Positions 53,203 to 62,236 of a DNA stretch of 64,000 nt are shown one piece after another. A program made the position numbers and the translations under genes. This DNA comes from Gillisella terrae (GTDB taxonomy: Bacteria; Pseudomonadota; Alphaproteobacteria; Rhizobiales; Rhizobiaceae), in the NCBI RefSeq assembly GCF_004801395.1, contig NZ_SSOA01000006.1:62001-126000 (forward strand). The letters are read 5' to 3'. Within the stretch, counting starts at the first letter, position 1. Every line of letters begins with the position of its first letter. The notes below the pieces were generated by a model that saw only the letters and a list, made by a program, of their open reading frames with translations, did no database searches and was not told where the DNA came from.

Positions 53203-54306
53203 ATGAAGGACATCATCGTTATCGGCGCAGGCAAGATTGGCGGTGCCATTGCGCTCATGCTGGCCGCGACCGGCGATTACAAGGTCACGGTGACGGATCG
53301 CAGTTCCGAGCAGCTTGCCAAGATCGACAAGCATCCGGCGATTTCCACATCCCTGCTTGATATTGCCGATCAGGCCCAGCTGGTCAAAGCGCTTTCGGGC
53401 AAATTTGCCGTTCTTTCTGCCGCGCCCTTCAACCTCACCGGCCTGATTGCCGAAGCCGCGAAATCGGCAGGCGTGCATTACCTTGACCTGACCGAAGATG
53501 TGGCAACGACCAAAAAGGTCGAGCAATTGGCCCAAGATGCGGATGTCGCCTTCATTCCCCAGTGCGGCCTTGCACCGGGCTTCATTTCCATTGTTGCCAA
53601 TGATCTGGCCAAACACTTTGACAGCCTCGACAGTGTGCGTATGCGCGTTGGTGCCTTGCCGCAATATCCGTCCAACGCGCTGAACTATAACCTGACATGG
53701 AGCACAGACGGGCTGATCAACGAATATATCGAGCCTTGCGAAGCCATTGTCGAAGGCAGGTTCGTCACGGTTCCGGCCATGGAAGAGCGCGAAGAGTTTT
53801 CGTTGGATGGTGTGACCTATGAGGCTTTCAACACCTCAGGCGGTCTCGGCACGCTCGCCAAGACGCTGGAAGGGAAAGTGCGGACCATGAATTACCGCAC
53901 CATCCGCTACCCCGGCCACCAAGTGATCATCAAGGCGCTGTTGAATGATTTCAACCTGAAAAACCGCCGCGATGTGCTGAAAGACCTGTTTGAAAACGCG
54001 CTGCCTGCCACCATGCAGGATGTGGTGGTGATCTTTGTCACTGTTTGCGGCTGGAAAGACGGACGTTACTTGCAGGAAACCTATGCCAACAAGGTTTATG
54101 CCGGTGTTGTGGCAGGCAAAAAGATGAGCGCCATCCAGATCACCACGGCAGCAGGGATCACCACTGTTCTGGATCTGCTTGCTGAGGGCAAGCTGCCACA
54201 GAAGGGCTTTGTGCGTCAGGAAGAAATCACCCTGGATGATGTGCTGACCAACCGCTTCGGCCGCGCCTATGATCCAGCAGCGCAGCACCTCAAAGAAGCT
54301 GTCTAA
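53203..54306 (+). CDS. lysDH: L-lysine 6-dehydrogenase (saccharopine-dehydrogenase fold)
   Basis: 367-residue Rossmann-fold enzyme. It matches, from memory, the Agrobacterium L-lysine 6-dehydrogenase in long stretches, including LPQYPSNALNYNLTWSTDGL, FNTSGGLGTL, VRTMNYRTIRYPGH and FENALPATMQDVVVIFVTVC. NAD motif: VIGAGKIGGAIALML. It oxidises L-lysine to 2-aminoadipate 6-semialdehyde (as piperideine-6-carboxylate). The second enzyme of the route (an aldehyde dehydrogenase) is not adjacent. Regulated probably by the divergent Lrp-type gene. Confidence 0.9.
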   Translation: MKDIIVIGAGKIGGAIALMLAATGDYKVTVTDRSSEQLAKIDKHPAISTSLLDIADQAQLVKALSGKFAVLSAAPFNLTGLIAEAAKSAGVHYLDLTEDVATTKKVEQLAQDADVAFIPQCGLAPGFISIVANDLAKHFDSLDSVRMRVGALPQYPSNALNYNLTWSTDGLINEYIEPCEAIVEGRFVTVPAMEEREEFSLDGVTYEAFNTSGGLGTLAKTLEGKVRTMNYRTIRYPGHQVIIKALLNDFNLKNRRDVLKDLFENALPATMQDVVVIFVTVCGWKDGRYLQETYANKVYAGVVAGKKMSAIQITTAAGITTVLDLLAEGKLPQKGFVRQEEITLDDVLTNRFGRAYDPAAQHLKEAV

Positions 54307-54374
54307 GAGAAAAGACGATCACCCCTGTCTGGGCGGTGCTAAGCGCCGCCTGTCCTATCGGTCCAAGGGGGGGC

Positions 54375-55862
54375 TTACGTTCCAGGCAACCGGCAGGAGG
54401 CCAGACGGTGAGATGCGGTGCGGACCGGCTCTAAAGTGTCGAGGAAAATTGCATAAAGCTCGTCATAAAACCGGCTCTCGGCAGCTTGTGGCTCAAAACG
54501 TCGCCAAGGTGCCGAAATGCCCTCCGTCGCTTGCGCAATACTTGAGACAAGTGAAAGCCCAAAGCGAGCAACCGCAAGGCACCCCATAAGCCCGACCTCC
54601 TCGGCCTCGGAAACGATAACCGGTCTTTTGAGAATATTCGCCCTGATCTGGTTCCAGTCGGCATTGCGGGCACCGCCGCCGCCGAGGCGGATCTCCTGGA
54701 CCTCCTGCCCTGCCCCCGCCTCTGCCCGCTCCAACACCATGCGGTTGACAAAGCTAACCCCTTCCATGGCACCGCGCACCAGATCACCCGGCTTATGGCT
54801 GGCCATCAATCCCATAAAACTGGCGCGGATATCTCGATCCCAGAGCGGTGTGCGCTCACCATGCAGATAGGGATGGAAAAGAAGGGGCAAGCCGGTCTGC
54901 TGCGACAGAAGAGCCGCGAGCCGTTCGTCGAACGGGCGCTCATCTGGCATCAGGCTGTTGACCATCCACGTCAGCACGTTTGCGCCATTCAGTCCGGGGC
55001 CGCCCAGTTGCCACAGAGTATCCGCCCAAGGCATTGTGATTAAACCCGGCACTTCTGCTTGTGCGTCGGACAGGATGCCGAATACTTCCGACGAGCCGGA
55101 AATGCAGTAGGCCATTGCATTCTTGAGCGCGCCAAGGCCAGCCGCTGCCGTCCATGTGTCGTTGCAGCCGCAAAAAACACTCGCCCCCGCGATCCTGCCA
55201 AGCGCGCCCGGCATGTGTTTCAAAACGGTTCCGACAGCCTCATGCGGCCTTCTCAATTCTGGCAGCAAAGACCTGTCTAAACCCGCCAAAGCCGTCAGCG
55301 CATTCTCTCCGCCCTCCATCGCACTCCGCAGCCAGAATTGCGAAATGGGGTCCGAGGCCAGCGCGCCTGTGAGCTTGAAGTTTAAATAGTCCTTCGGCTC
55401 AACAACCCATTTGGTCTTTTCCCAGACGGCGGGCTCGTTATGCTTCAGCCACAGGATGCGCGCCAGCGGATGGAAGGCATTGAAGTGGCGAACAAGCGGA
55501 TGATCCGCAACGCCGGGACGCAACAACACGTCTTCCACAACGCCCTGAGCCCGTGAGTCCCGGAAGGTGATTGCCGGGCACACGGGCAGGCCATCATCGT
55601 TGAGAAACACCTGCGTTCGGGTGAACCCGCACAGGACAACCGCCTCTATGCCTGCCAGTCCGTCTGGAATGTGCTTGTCCAATCGATCTGCGACCGTCTG
55701 TAGCGCCGTCCACCAGCCGTCTGGCTGCTGTTCAGATTTGTTGATCTCATCCTCGATGAAGACATTGGCAACGCGCTCGGTGGCAATCAACGTGCCATTG
55801 AGGTCAAATACCCCGGCTTTGAGCGATGATCCGCCCAGATCAACCAATAGCGCTCGTCTCAT
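54375..55862 (-). CDS. FGGY-family carbohydrate kinase (xylulokinase-like)
   Basis: 495-residue kinase. FGGY N-terminal phosphate motif VDLGGSSLKAGVFDLNG; substrate region VLCGFTRTQVFL and KYGQPKD-like WVVEPKDYLNFKLTGALASD; C-terminal LPLLFHPYLHGERTPLWDRD and RLGGGGARNADWNQIRANIL. It fits xylulokinase-like proteins of unknown sugar specificity. It is convergent with lysDH and divergent from the Nik/Dpp-type importer, whose substrate is thus not necessarily related. Confidence 0.88.
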   Translation of the reverse strand: MRRALLVDLGGSSLKAGVFDLNGTLIATERVANVFIEDEINKSEQQPDGWWTALQTVADRLDKHIPDGLAGIEAVVLCGFTRTQVFLNDDGLPVCPAITFRDSRAQGVVEDVLLRPGVADHPLVRHFNAFHPLARILWLKHNEPAVWEKTKWVVEPKDYLNFKLTGALASDPISQFWLRSAMEGGENALTALAGLDRSLLPELRRPHEAVGTVLKHMPGALGRIAGASVFCGCNDTWTAAAGLGALKNAMAYCISGSSEVFGILSDAQAEVPGLITMPWADTLWQLGGPGLNGANVLTWMVNSLMPDERPFDERLAALLSQQTGLPLLFHPYLHGERTPLWDRDIRASFMGLMASHKPGDLVRGAMEGVSFVNRMVLERAEAGAGQEVQEIRLGGGGARNADWNQIRANILKRPVIVSEAEEVGLMGCLAVARFGLSLVSSIAQATEGISAPWRRFEPQAAESRFYDELYAIFLDTLEPVRTASHRLASCRLPGT

Positions 55863-56011
55863 GCAGTGAACTCCTGATTTGAATTTTCAAGCAGCACGAT
55901 GTGGAGCCGTCCGCCCACCGGCGTTTTCAACAGGCAGATGGCATCCTCCGTCCGTTCGAGGGATAAATGGTCTTGAAGGACTCGACAAACAAAATGCTCA
56001 TAACTAAAGAC

Positions 56012-56029
56012 GTAATAATATAACATTAT
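56012..56029. promoter_or_regulatory. Candidate Zur-type operator
   Basis: GTAATAATATAACATTAT, an imperfect palindrome 11 bp before ATG 56041. It resembles the AT-rich alphaproteobacterial Zur motif (GTAATGTTATAACATTAC) with differences at three positions. The match is by eye from memory and not scored. Confidence 0.4.
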
Positions 56030-56040
56030 GAGGCGAACTT

Positions 56041-57561
56041 ATGTTCAAGACATCCCTTTTTGTGGCATCGATCGTGATGCTATTTTCCGGCTCGGCACTG
56101 GCTGGCGTGAAAGACGCATCCGTAAACGTGGTGGCTCCTTTTGAGATCACCGGCCTGGACCCCGCCAAGTCGGGCGATATTTTTCTGCGGATGGGCATTG
56201 TCGAAACACTGGTTGAAGCGGACAAGAATGGCAATCCGATACCAGCCATCGCAAAAAGCTGGATCATTTCGCCAGACGGTAAGTCGGTGCGTTTCACGCT
56301 CCAGCCGGGCATCACCTTTCATGATGGATCGCCCCTTGTGGCAGAGCATGTTGCCAAAGCCTTGAACATTTCGCGCAGCAAGCCGGGCCTTCTGAGCAAG
56401 GCCCCGATTGAAGCCATCACTGCCGACGGTCCAGATACTGTTGTTGTGACGTTGAGTCGGCCTTTTGCCCCGCTACTGGCTTTTCTGGCCGAGAGCCGAG
56501 CGCAGATTCTGGCACCGTCAGCCTATGAGGGCGACGCCGTCAAGGCTGTTATCGGGACCGGCCCCTTTAAGCTGACGCGGATCGAGGCGCCGCAAAGCCT
56601 CGCCGTTGAACGCTTTGATGGCTATTGGGGTCACAAACCAAGCATTGAGAAAGCGACCTATCTCACTGTCAGCCGCAGCGAGACCCGCGCCTTGATGGCG
56701 GAAAGCGGCGATGCTGACTATGTCTTCAATCTCGATCCGGCCAGCAGAACCCGTCTGGCCAAAAGCACCAAGGTTAAACTGCTTTCAACCTCAATTCCAC
56801 GCAGCGTCCTTTTGAAGGTGAATGCAGGTCTGACCTCATTGAAGGACGTCAAGGCGCGCGAGGCCCTGAGCCTTGCCATTGACCGCGAAGGATTGGCGGT
56901 TGCCATCTTGCGCTATCCCGCCGCCGCAACCCAGCTCTTCCCGCCAAGCGTCGGCAATTGGCATGACCCGTCGCTTGCCCCTCTCGCCTATGATCCAGCC
57001 AAGGCCAAATCCCTTCTTGCCGAGCTTGGCTGGAAATCGGGGCCAGATGGTATGTTGCAAAAGGATGGCAAACCCCTCGCCCTGACACTGATCACCTATC
57101 CCGACCGCCCGGAACTGCCGTTGATTGCCGCCGTCCTTCAGGAACAGTTCAAGGAGATCGGTGTTGCCTTGACAATCAACGCCACCAATTCGAGTGAAAT
57201 CCCCGCGAAGCATCAGGATGGCACTTTGGAACTGGCGTTGATGGCGCGCAATTTCGCACTGGTTCCTGATCCCATCGGAACCATGCTGTCTGACTATGGC
57301 CCCAACGGCGGTGACTGGGGAGCGATGAACTGGACCAATCCGACCTTCAACAAGGCGCTTGACGCCCTTAGCCGCGTGACGGATCCGGCAGAAGCCAGCG
57401 CCTTGCGTCACCAGGCTGTCGCGACCATCCAAAGCGATATGCCTGTTATTCCGATTGCCTGGTATCAGCAGACAATTGCGGTTTCACCAAAGCTGGAGGG
57501 GGCGATGATCGACCCCTTTGAGCGCAGTTTCGGCCTACAGACCATGCGGTGGGTAAAATGA
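56041..57561 (+). CDS. ABC transporter solute-binding protein (SBP_bac_5, NikA/DppA-like)
   Basis: 506-residue periplasmic binding protein. Sec signal MFKTSLFVASIVMLFSGSAL, cleaved near ALAGV. Domains of the DppA/NikA family are seen: AIAKSWIISPDGKSVRFTLQ, GITFHDGSPLVAEHV, IGTGPFKLTRI and AREALSLAIDREGLA. Nickel-chelate, peptide or metallophore transport are all possible. A Zur-like palindrome overlaps its leader. Its stop overlaps the next start (ATGA), and all four genes of the importer are coupled. Confidence 0.88.
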   Translation: MFKTSLFVASIVMLFSGSALAGVKDASVNVVAPFEITGLDPAKSGDIFLRMGIVETLVEADKNGNPIPAIAKSWIISPDGKSVRFTLQPGITFHDGSPLVAEHVAKALNISRSKPGLLSKAPIEAITADGPDTVVVTLSRPFAPLLAFLAESRAQILAPSAYEGDAVKAVIGTGPFKLTRIEAPQSLAVERFDGYWGHKPSIEKATYLTVSRSETRALMAESGDADYVFNLDPASRTRLAKSTKVKLLSTSIPRSVLLKVNAGLTSLKDVKAREALSLAIDREGLAVAILRYPAAATQLFPPSVGNWHDPSLAPLAYDPAKAKSLLAELGWKSGPDGMLQKDGKPLALTLITYPDRPELPLIAAVLQEQFKEIGVALTINATNSSEIPAKHQDGTLELALMARNFALVPDPIGTMLSDYGPNGGDWGAMNWTNPTFNKALDALSRVTDPAEASALRHQAVATIQSDMPVIPIAWYQQTIAVSPKLEGAMIDPFERSFGLQTMRWVK

Positions 57562-58493
57562 TCCGGGCGATCACCAGCCGTCTCATTCAGGCCGCTCTTG
57601 TGGCACTGATGGTTGGCATTCTGACATTCATCATGGCAAGGTCGCTTCCCGGCGATCTTGCCTACCGGATCGCGGCTGGCCGCTATGGCTACGATATTGT
57701 CGATAGCGCCGCGGCTGCGAAAGTGGCAGCGGAGCTTAACACCGGCCAGACATCATTTGCAGCCCTTGGGCAATGGCTGCTGGATCTGTCGCGTTTTGAT
57801 CTCGGCACATCGCTGGTGACGGGAGAGCCCGTGATACAGGCTATCCACCTTCAGTTGAGCCATACGCTCGAATTGTCGCTGGCAGCCATCCTGCTATCGC
57901 TTCTGATTGGCCCACCTTTGGGCGTTCTGGCCGGTCTGCGACCGGGCGGTCTGCTTGATCGTGCGCTGATGTTGCTCTCAACCGCGCTTCGGGCCCTACC
58001 GCAATTTGTCCTTGGCCTTATCCTGATTGTGATTTTCGGCCTCACTCTCAATATCTTGCCAACCGCTGGGCACGAACATGGTGGACACCTGATCCTGCCT
58101 GCCCTCACGCTGGCGCTTGGCCTCGCGGCCGTGTCCAATCGCGTCGCCAGAGACACCATGCTGTCCGTGTCACAATCCGCATACTATGCCTTTGGCCGCA
58201 CCAAGGGCCTCTCGGAATGGCAGGTCTTTCGCCGTCACGGCCTGCGCAATATTGCCGTGCCGATCATCACCTATCTCGGAGTGCAACTGGTCTATCTTGT
58301 TGAAGGCGTGGTGGTGGTTGAGACGCTGTTCGCATGGCCGGGAATTGGGCATGCCCTGGTTCATGCTATTTTCGGGCGGGATGTGCCGATGATTCAAGGC
58401 ACAGCCCTGATCATGGGCTTGTTCTTTGTCATCCTCAACGCAGGCATCGACCTTTTGTGCCACACGATTGATCCTCGGAGACGGACGCTATGA
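57558..58493 (+). CDS. ABC transporter permease (DppB/NikB-like)
   Basis: 311-residue permease. N-terminal helix and SLPGDLAYRIAAGRYG, then LELSLAAILLSLLIGPPLGV, and the coupling region TKGLSEWQVFRRHGLRNIAV typical of DppB/OppB. Start ATG 57558 overlaps the binding-protein stop; an upstream in-frame codon at 57549 is less likely. It ends with a 4-bp overlap with the second permease. Confidence 0.9.
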   Translation: MIRAITSRLIQAALVALMVGILTFIMARSLPGDLAYRIAAGRYGYDIVDSAAAAKVAAELNTGQTSFAALGQWLLDLSRFDLGTSLVTGEPVIQAIHLQLSHTLELSLAAILLSLLIGPPLGVLAGLRPGGLLDRALMLLSTALRALPQFVLGLILIVIFGLTLNILPTAGHEHGGHLILPALTLALGLAAVSNRVARDTMLSVSQSAYYAFGRTKGLSEWQVFRRHGLRNIAVPIITYLGVQLVYLVEGVVVVETLFAWPGIGHALVHAIFGRDVPMIQGTALIMGLFFVILNAGIDLLCHTIDPRRRTL

Positions 58494-59308
58494 CGGCTCT
58501 CGACTTTACCGCACCACCTGAAACACGCTGGCCACTGCGGCGATTGACCGGAATTGCGATTCTGGCAAGCTTGCTGCTCTTTGCCTTCCTGCCCTTGTTG
58601 ATCGGTGGTGAAGACCCGTTAAAACAATCCTTGCGCCTTTCCCTGCAAGGGCCAACGGCAGAGAACTGGTTCGGATATGACCACCTTGGCCGTTCGATGC
58701 AAGCGCGCTTGTCAGCGGCGATGCGGCTATCCCTCGGGCTTGCCGGGCTTTCCGTGCTGACAGCAATGATCCCCGGTGCACTTCTGGGTATTGCCGCCGC
58801 CTGGCGGGGTGGTTTTGTTGATAGAGCCATCGGCAGCGTCTCCGAAGCCTTTATGGCGCTGCCCGGACTGCTCTTGGTGCTGATGCTGACCGCGATTGTG
58901 CCCGATAGCGCGACCACGCTCTATCTGGGGATTTCCCTTGTGCTCTGGGTCGAATACTTCCGCATCACCCGCGCTCTTGCCAAACCTTTGCTCACCTCGC
59001 CAGCCGTGGAGGCTTCAAGACTTCTCGGGTTCGGACCCGCTTATATCCTGCGCCGACACCTGTGGCCGGATATCGCACCGGTGCTGTTGACCGTGGGGGC
59101 CTATGGCGCGGCTTCAGCGATCATGGCCATCGCGGCACTCGGCTTCGTCAGTGTTGGTGTTCGGCCCCCTACGCCTGAGCTGGGGTCCATGATGATCGAA
59201 CTTCTTCCCTATTACGAGGAAGCGCCGCACGCCATTCTCCAGCCCATCGCGCTGATTTTCCTGATCGTTTTGGCCTTGCAACTCATTGGGGGAAAGAACA
59301 AGCCATGA
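58490..59308 (+). CDS. ABC transporter permease (DppC/NikC-like)
   Basis: 272-residue permease with an N-terminal soluble stretch, then five to six helices. Family features: NWFGYDHLGRSMQARLSAAM, the coupling region ASRLLGFGPAYILRRHLWPD, and VRPPTPELGSMMIELLPYYE. It overlaps both neighbours by 4 bp (ATGA). It forms the transmembrane pair with the preceding permease. Confidence 0.9.
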   Translation: MTALDFTAPPETRWPLRRLTGIAILASLLLFAFLPLLIGGEDPLKQSLRLSLQGPTAENWFGYDHLGRSMQARLSAAMRLSLGLAGLSVLTAMIPGALLGIAAAWRGGFVDRAIGSVSEAFMALPGLLLVLMLTAIVPDSATTLYLGISLVLWVEYFRITRALAKPLLTSPAVEASRLLGFGPAYILRRHLWPDIAPVLLTVGAYGAASAIMAIAALGFVSVGVRPPTPELGSMMIELLPYYEEAPHAILQPIALIFLIVLALQLIGGKNKP

Positions 59309-60771
59309 CCGTTTCACTCAACGTGACCAATGCAACGGTGTTCACACCCAGCAATGTTCTTGTGCAGCCTGTCAACCTCGCCCTTCGCGCTGGCCGCGCT
59401 TTCACCATTCTGGGCGAAACGGGATCGGGTAAAAGCCTGCTCACCCAAGCGATCATGGGAACCCTGCCGGACGGCCTCATAGCCAATGGTGAAGCCATCC
59501 TTGACGGCAACACCCTGGACCTCGCCAATCCCTCAGGACATCGCGCCTTTTGGGGGCGCAAGATCAGCATTTTGCCGCAGGAACCATGGCTGGCGCTCGA
59601 CCCGACCATGCGCGCGGGTGCCCAGATTGCCGAAGGCCATCGATATGTTGGCGGCATGACTGCTTTGAGAGCTCGTGCACAAGCCCGTAACGACCTGATG
59701 GCTTTGGATGTCGCCGATGCAGAAGGCAAATTACCGGGCGAACTTTCGGGTGGCATGGCCCAGCGCGTCGCCTTTGCCGCAGCGACAACGGGCGGTGCGC
59801 GGATTGTGATTGCCGACGAACCAACCAAGGGGCTGGACATTGCGCGCCGGGATGATGTCATCGCTTTGTTGATGAAAGAAATTGAGGCCGGGGGCACGGT
59901 CCTCACCATCACCCATGATCTGGCACTCGCCCGGCAAATGGGCGGTGACGTCGCCGTTATGCTCAATGGGCGGATTGTCGAGCAGGGAGAGACCGCAAGC
60001 GTTCTGGCTGATCCCGCCCATGCGTATACGCGCCGTCTGATTGCTGCCGATCCCGAGAATTGGCACAAAACGGCAACGCGACCTGCCATCCCGCGCGATC
60101 CTATCCTGACCGCCCGCTCCCTCGCGAAGCGTCGGGGCGGAAAGCACCTGTTTGAAGCGCTTGATGTGGATATTGCAGCAGGCGAAATTGTCGGCGTGAC
60201 AGGCCCCAGTGGCTCCGGCAAAAGCACACTCGGTGACATTCTTTTGGGTCTGCTGCCGCCGGACACAGGATCTGTCAACCGCCCTAAAGCAATTGCGCGG
60301 ACGCGCTACCAGAAGCTCTATCAGGATCCGCCCTCTGCATTCCCGGCCAAGATCCGCATCGGCACTGGGCTGGATGATCTTATCCGCCTCCACCGACTGG
60401 ATTCAACGCGGATTGCCCCGCTGATGGATCGTCTTCATTTGTCGCAGACATTGCTGAAACGCTTACCCACCGAAGTATCCGGCGGCGAATTGCAGCGCTT
60501 TGCGCTGCTGCGCGCCCTCATCCTTGACCCCGTTTTCCTCTTCGCCGACGAGCCGACATCAAGGCTCGATCTCATCACGCAACAGGAAACCATTCAACTC
60601 CTGACCGAACTGGCACGCGAACAAAATTGCGCAGTGCTGATCGTGAGCCACGATCCAGCGATCATAGAACACACCTGTGACCGGAGACTGGACATTTCGC
60701 GCGGAACCTCTTCGACGGGCACCGTACCGCACAGCCATGTCAACTTCAGCGCGGTGCGCCATATTTGGTGA
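59305..60771 (+). CDS. Fused double ATPase of the Nik/Dpp-type importer
   Basis: 488-residue protein that joins the two ATPases usually separate (NikD+NikE/DppD+DppF). First half: GETGSGKSLLTQAIMG, LSGGMAQRVAFAAATTGGAR and IVIADEPTKGLD. Second half: GPSGSGKSTLGDILLGLL, VSGGELQRFALLRALI and FLFADEPTSRLD. Both Walker sets look intact. The final residues AVRHIW and the stop codon are encoded by a mosaic repeat (copy 7 at 60754-60780), so the native C-terminus has probably been replaced. Confidence 0.9.
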   Translation: MTVSLNVTNATVFTPSNVLVQPVNLALRAGRAFTILGETGSGKSLLTQAIMGTLPDGLIANGEAILDGNTLDLANPSGHRAFWGRKISILPQEPWLALDPTMRAGAQIAEGHRYVGGMTALRARAQARNDLMALDVADAEGKLPGELSGGMAQRVAFAAATTGGARIVIADEPTKGLDIARRDDVIALLMKEIEAGGTVLTITHDLALARQMGGDVAVMLNGRIVEQGETASVLADPAHAYTRRLIAADPENWHKTATRPAIPRDPILTARSLAKRRGGKHLFEALDVDIAAGEIVGVTGPSGSGKSTLGDILLGLLPPDTGSVNRPKAIARTRYQKLYQDPPSAFPAKIRIGTGLDDLIRLHRLDSTRIAPLMDRLHLSQTLLKRLPTEVSGGELQRFALLRALILDPVFLFADEPTSRLDLITQQETIQLLTELAREQNCAVLIVSHDPAIIEHTCDRRLDISRGTSSTGTVPHSHVNFSAVRHIW

Positions 60772-60780
60772 AAGGCGCTG
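60754..60780 (+). repeat. Mosaic palindromic repeat, copy 7 (overlaps a stop codon)
   Basis: GTGCGCC-ATATTT-GGTGAAA-GGCGCTG. It provides the last codons and the TGA (60769-60771) of the fused ATPase. Confidence 0.7.
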
Positions 60781-60794
60781 GAGCCCCCGATACC

Positions 60795-62063
60795 TCATCC
60801 AATCAGGATCGCCCGGATATCATTGACATTGGTCAGCGTCGGGCCGGTGACAACCAGATCACCAATGGCCTTGAAAGCCGTATGGCTGTCATGGTTGGCG
60901 AGAGCCTGACGCGGCGCGATACCGGCCTGCTTCAGCCGGACAAGCGTATCTGGGCCAATAATTGCGCCTGCGGCATCCTCGACCCCATCAATTCCGTCGG
61001 TGTCGCCAGCAATTGCCCAAACAGAAGCAAGACCGTTCAAACCGAGGGCAAGGCTGAGGAGAAATTCGGTGTTGCGCCCTCCCCGTCCGGTGCAGCCCTT
61101 CGGCAGTGACACCGAGGTTTCGCCACCAGACAAGATGACGGCGGGAGCGGAAACGGGAAGCCCCTTGCTCTTCACCGACTGGGCAATGCCGGCAAAGACA
61201 GTGCCGACCTCCCGTGCTTCGCCCTGCAATGCGTCGCCCAAAATGATGCTGGGCAATCCCTCTTGCCTGCAAATCTCCGCCGCCGCTGCCAAAGCCATCG
61301 AAGGCGAGGCAATCAGCCGGACATCAACATTCATTGGCGCGGGAGAAATCTGGCTTTGCTTCTGCGCAAGAACCTGCTGTGCCGCTTCCGGCAAATCAAG
61401 CTTATACCGCGCAACAATCTCACGGGCATCCTCAAGCGTTGTCTGTGTCGGCACGGTTGGTCCAGATGCAATTTCGGAAGGATCATCACCCGGAACGTCG
61501 GAGATCACCAGCGTTACCACCTTTGCCGGATAGGCCGCCTGTGCCAGGCGTCCGCCCTTGATGGTGGACAATTGCTTGCGCACCGTATTCATTTCCGCAA
61601 TCGTCGCACCACTGGCCAGCAATGCCGCGTTCACGGCCTGCTTGTCTGCCAGGGTCATGCCACCAGCCGGAGAGACGAGCAGCGAGGAACCGCCGCCGGA
61701 AATCAGCGCAATAACCAGATCGTCAGGCCCAAGACCGCGAACGCTTTCCAGAATACGTTTGGCCGCTTCCACACTCATGGCATCAGGAACAGGATGCGCC
61801 GCCTCGATGATTTCGATCCGCCCGGCAGACACGGCATGACCATAACGTGTGACCACAATACCGCTCAAATCAACATCCTGCCATGCAGTGTCGAGCGCCG
61901 CTGCCATGGCCGCCGAGGCTTTCCCGGCCCCGATCACCACACATCGCCCAGACGGGCGCTCGGGCAAATGCGCAGCAACAACTTTGGCCGGATCGGCGCT
62001 GGCAACCGCAGCGTTGAAAATTCGACGCAGCGTGGCCCGTGCAGAGGTATCATTCCAACTCAT
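60795..62063 (-). CDS. Glycerate 2-kinase (MOFRL family; TtuD/GckA-like)
   Basis: 422-residue protein of the glycerate kinase type II/MOFRL family. N-terminal: CVVIGAGKASAAMAAALD, YGHAVSAGRIEIIEAAHPVP, LISGGGSSLLVSPAGG; then LVISDVPGDDPSEIASGPTV and MOFRL-domain LSGGETSVSLPKGCTGRGGR. Members phosphorylate D-glycerate to 2-phosphoglycerate; older annotation calls them hydroxypyruvate reductase. It is convergent with the ABC importer and on the same strand as the GlpD-like gene 161 bp upstream. Confidence 0.9.
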   Translation of the reverse strand: MSWNDTSARATLRRIFNAAVASADPAKVVAAHLPERPSGRCVVIGAGKASAAMAAALDTAWQDVDLSGIVVTRYGHAVSAGRIEIIEAAHPVPDAMSVEAAKRILESVRGLGPDDLVIALISGGGSSLLVSPAGGMTLADKQAVNAALLASGATIAEMNTVRKQLSTIKGGRLAQAAYPAKVVTLVISDVPGDDPSEIASGPTVPTQTTLEDAREIVARYKLDLPEAAQQVLAQKQSQISPAPMNVDVRLIASPSMALAAAAEICRQEGLPSIILGDALQGEAREVGTVFAGIAQSVKSKGLPVSAPAVILSGGETSVSLPKGCTGRGGRNTEFLLSLALGLNGLASVWAIAGDTDGIDGVEDAAGAIIGPDTLVRLKQAGIAPRQALANHDSHTAFKAIGDLVVTGPTLTNVNDIRAILIG

Positions 62064-62160
62064 GCGGAAGCCGCCACTTTAAGGATATTGGAACCGGCGA
62101 TTGTCTGGCAGACAGCCGCCGCGATCGGCGAAATCTTGTGTTCATGCATCAGAATTCTCC

Positions 62161-62236
62161 GTATCGGCTGTATCATTCCTCAAGTCAGACTCACTGTAAG
62201 GAATGGTGCAGCAGATTAACAGTGCTACCGCGCCGC
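62161..62236 (-). repeat. Mosaic palindromic repeat, copy 8 (overlaps glpD stop)
   Basis: On the minus strand: GCACTG-TTAATCTGCTGCA, CCATTCCTTACAG then CTGACTTGAGGAATGATACAG. It is the same two-module family as copy 3, with an imperfect ATTCCT...AGGAAT palindrome. It lies directly at the 3-prime end of the GlpD-like gene, whose TAG is at 62225-62227. Confidence 0.75.
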
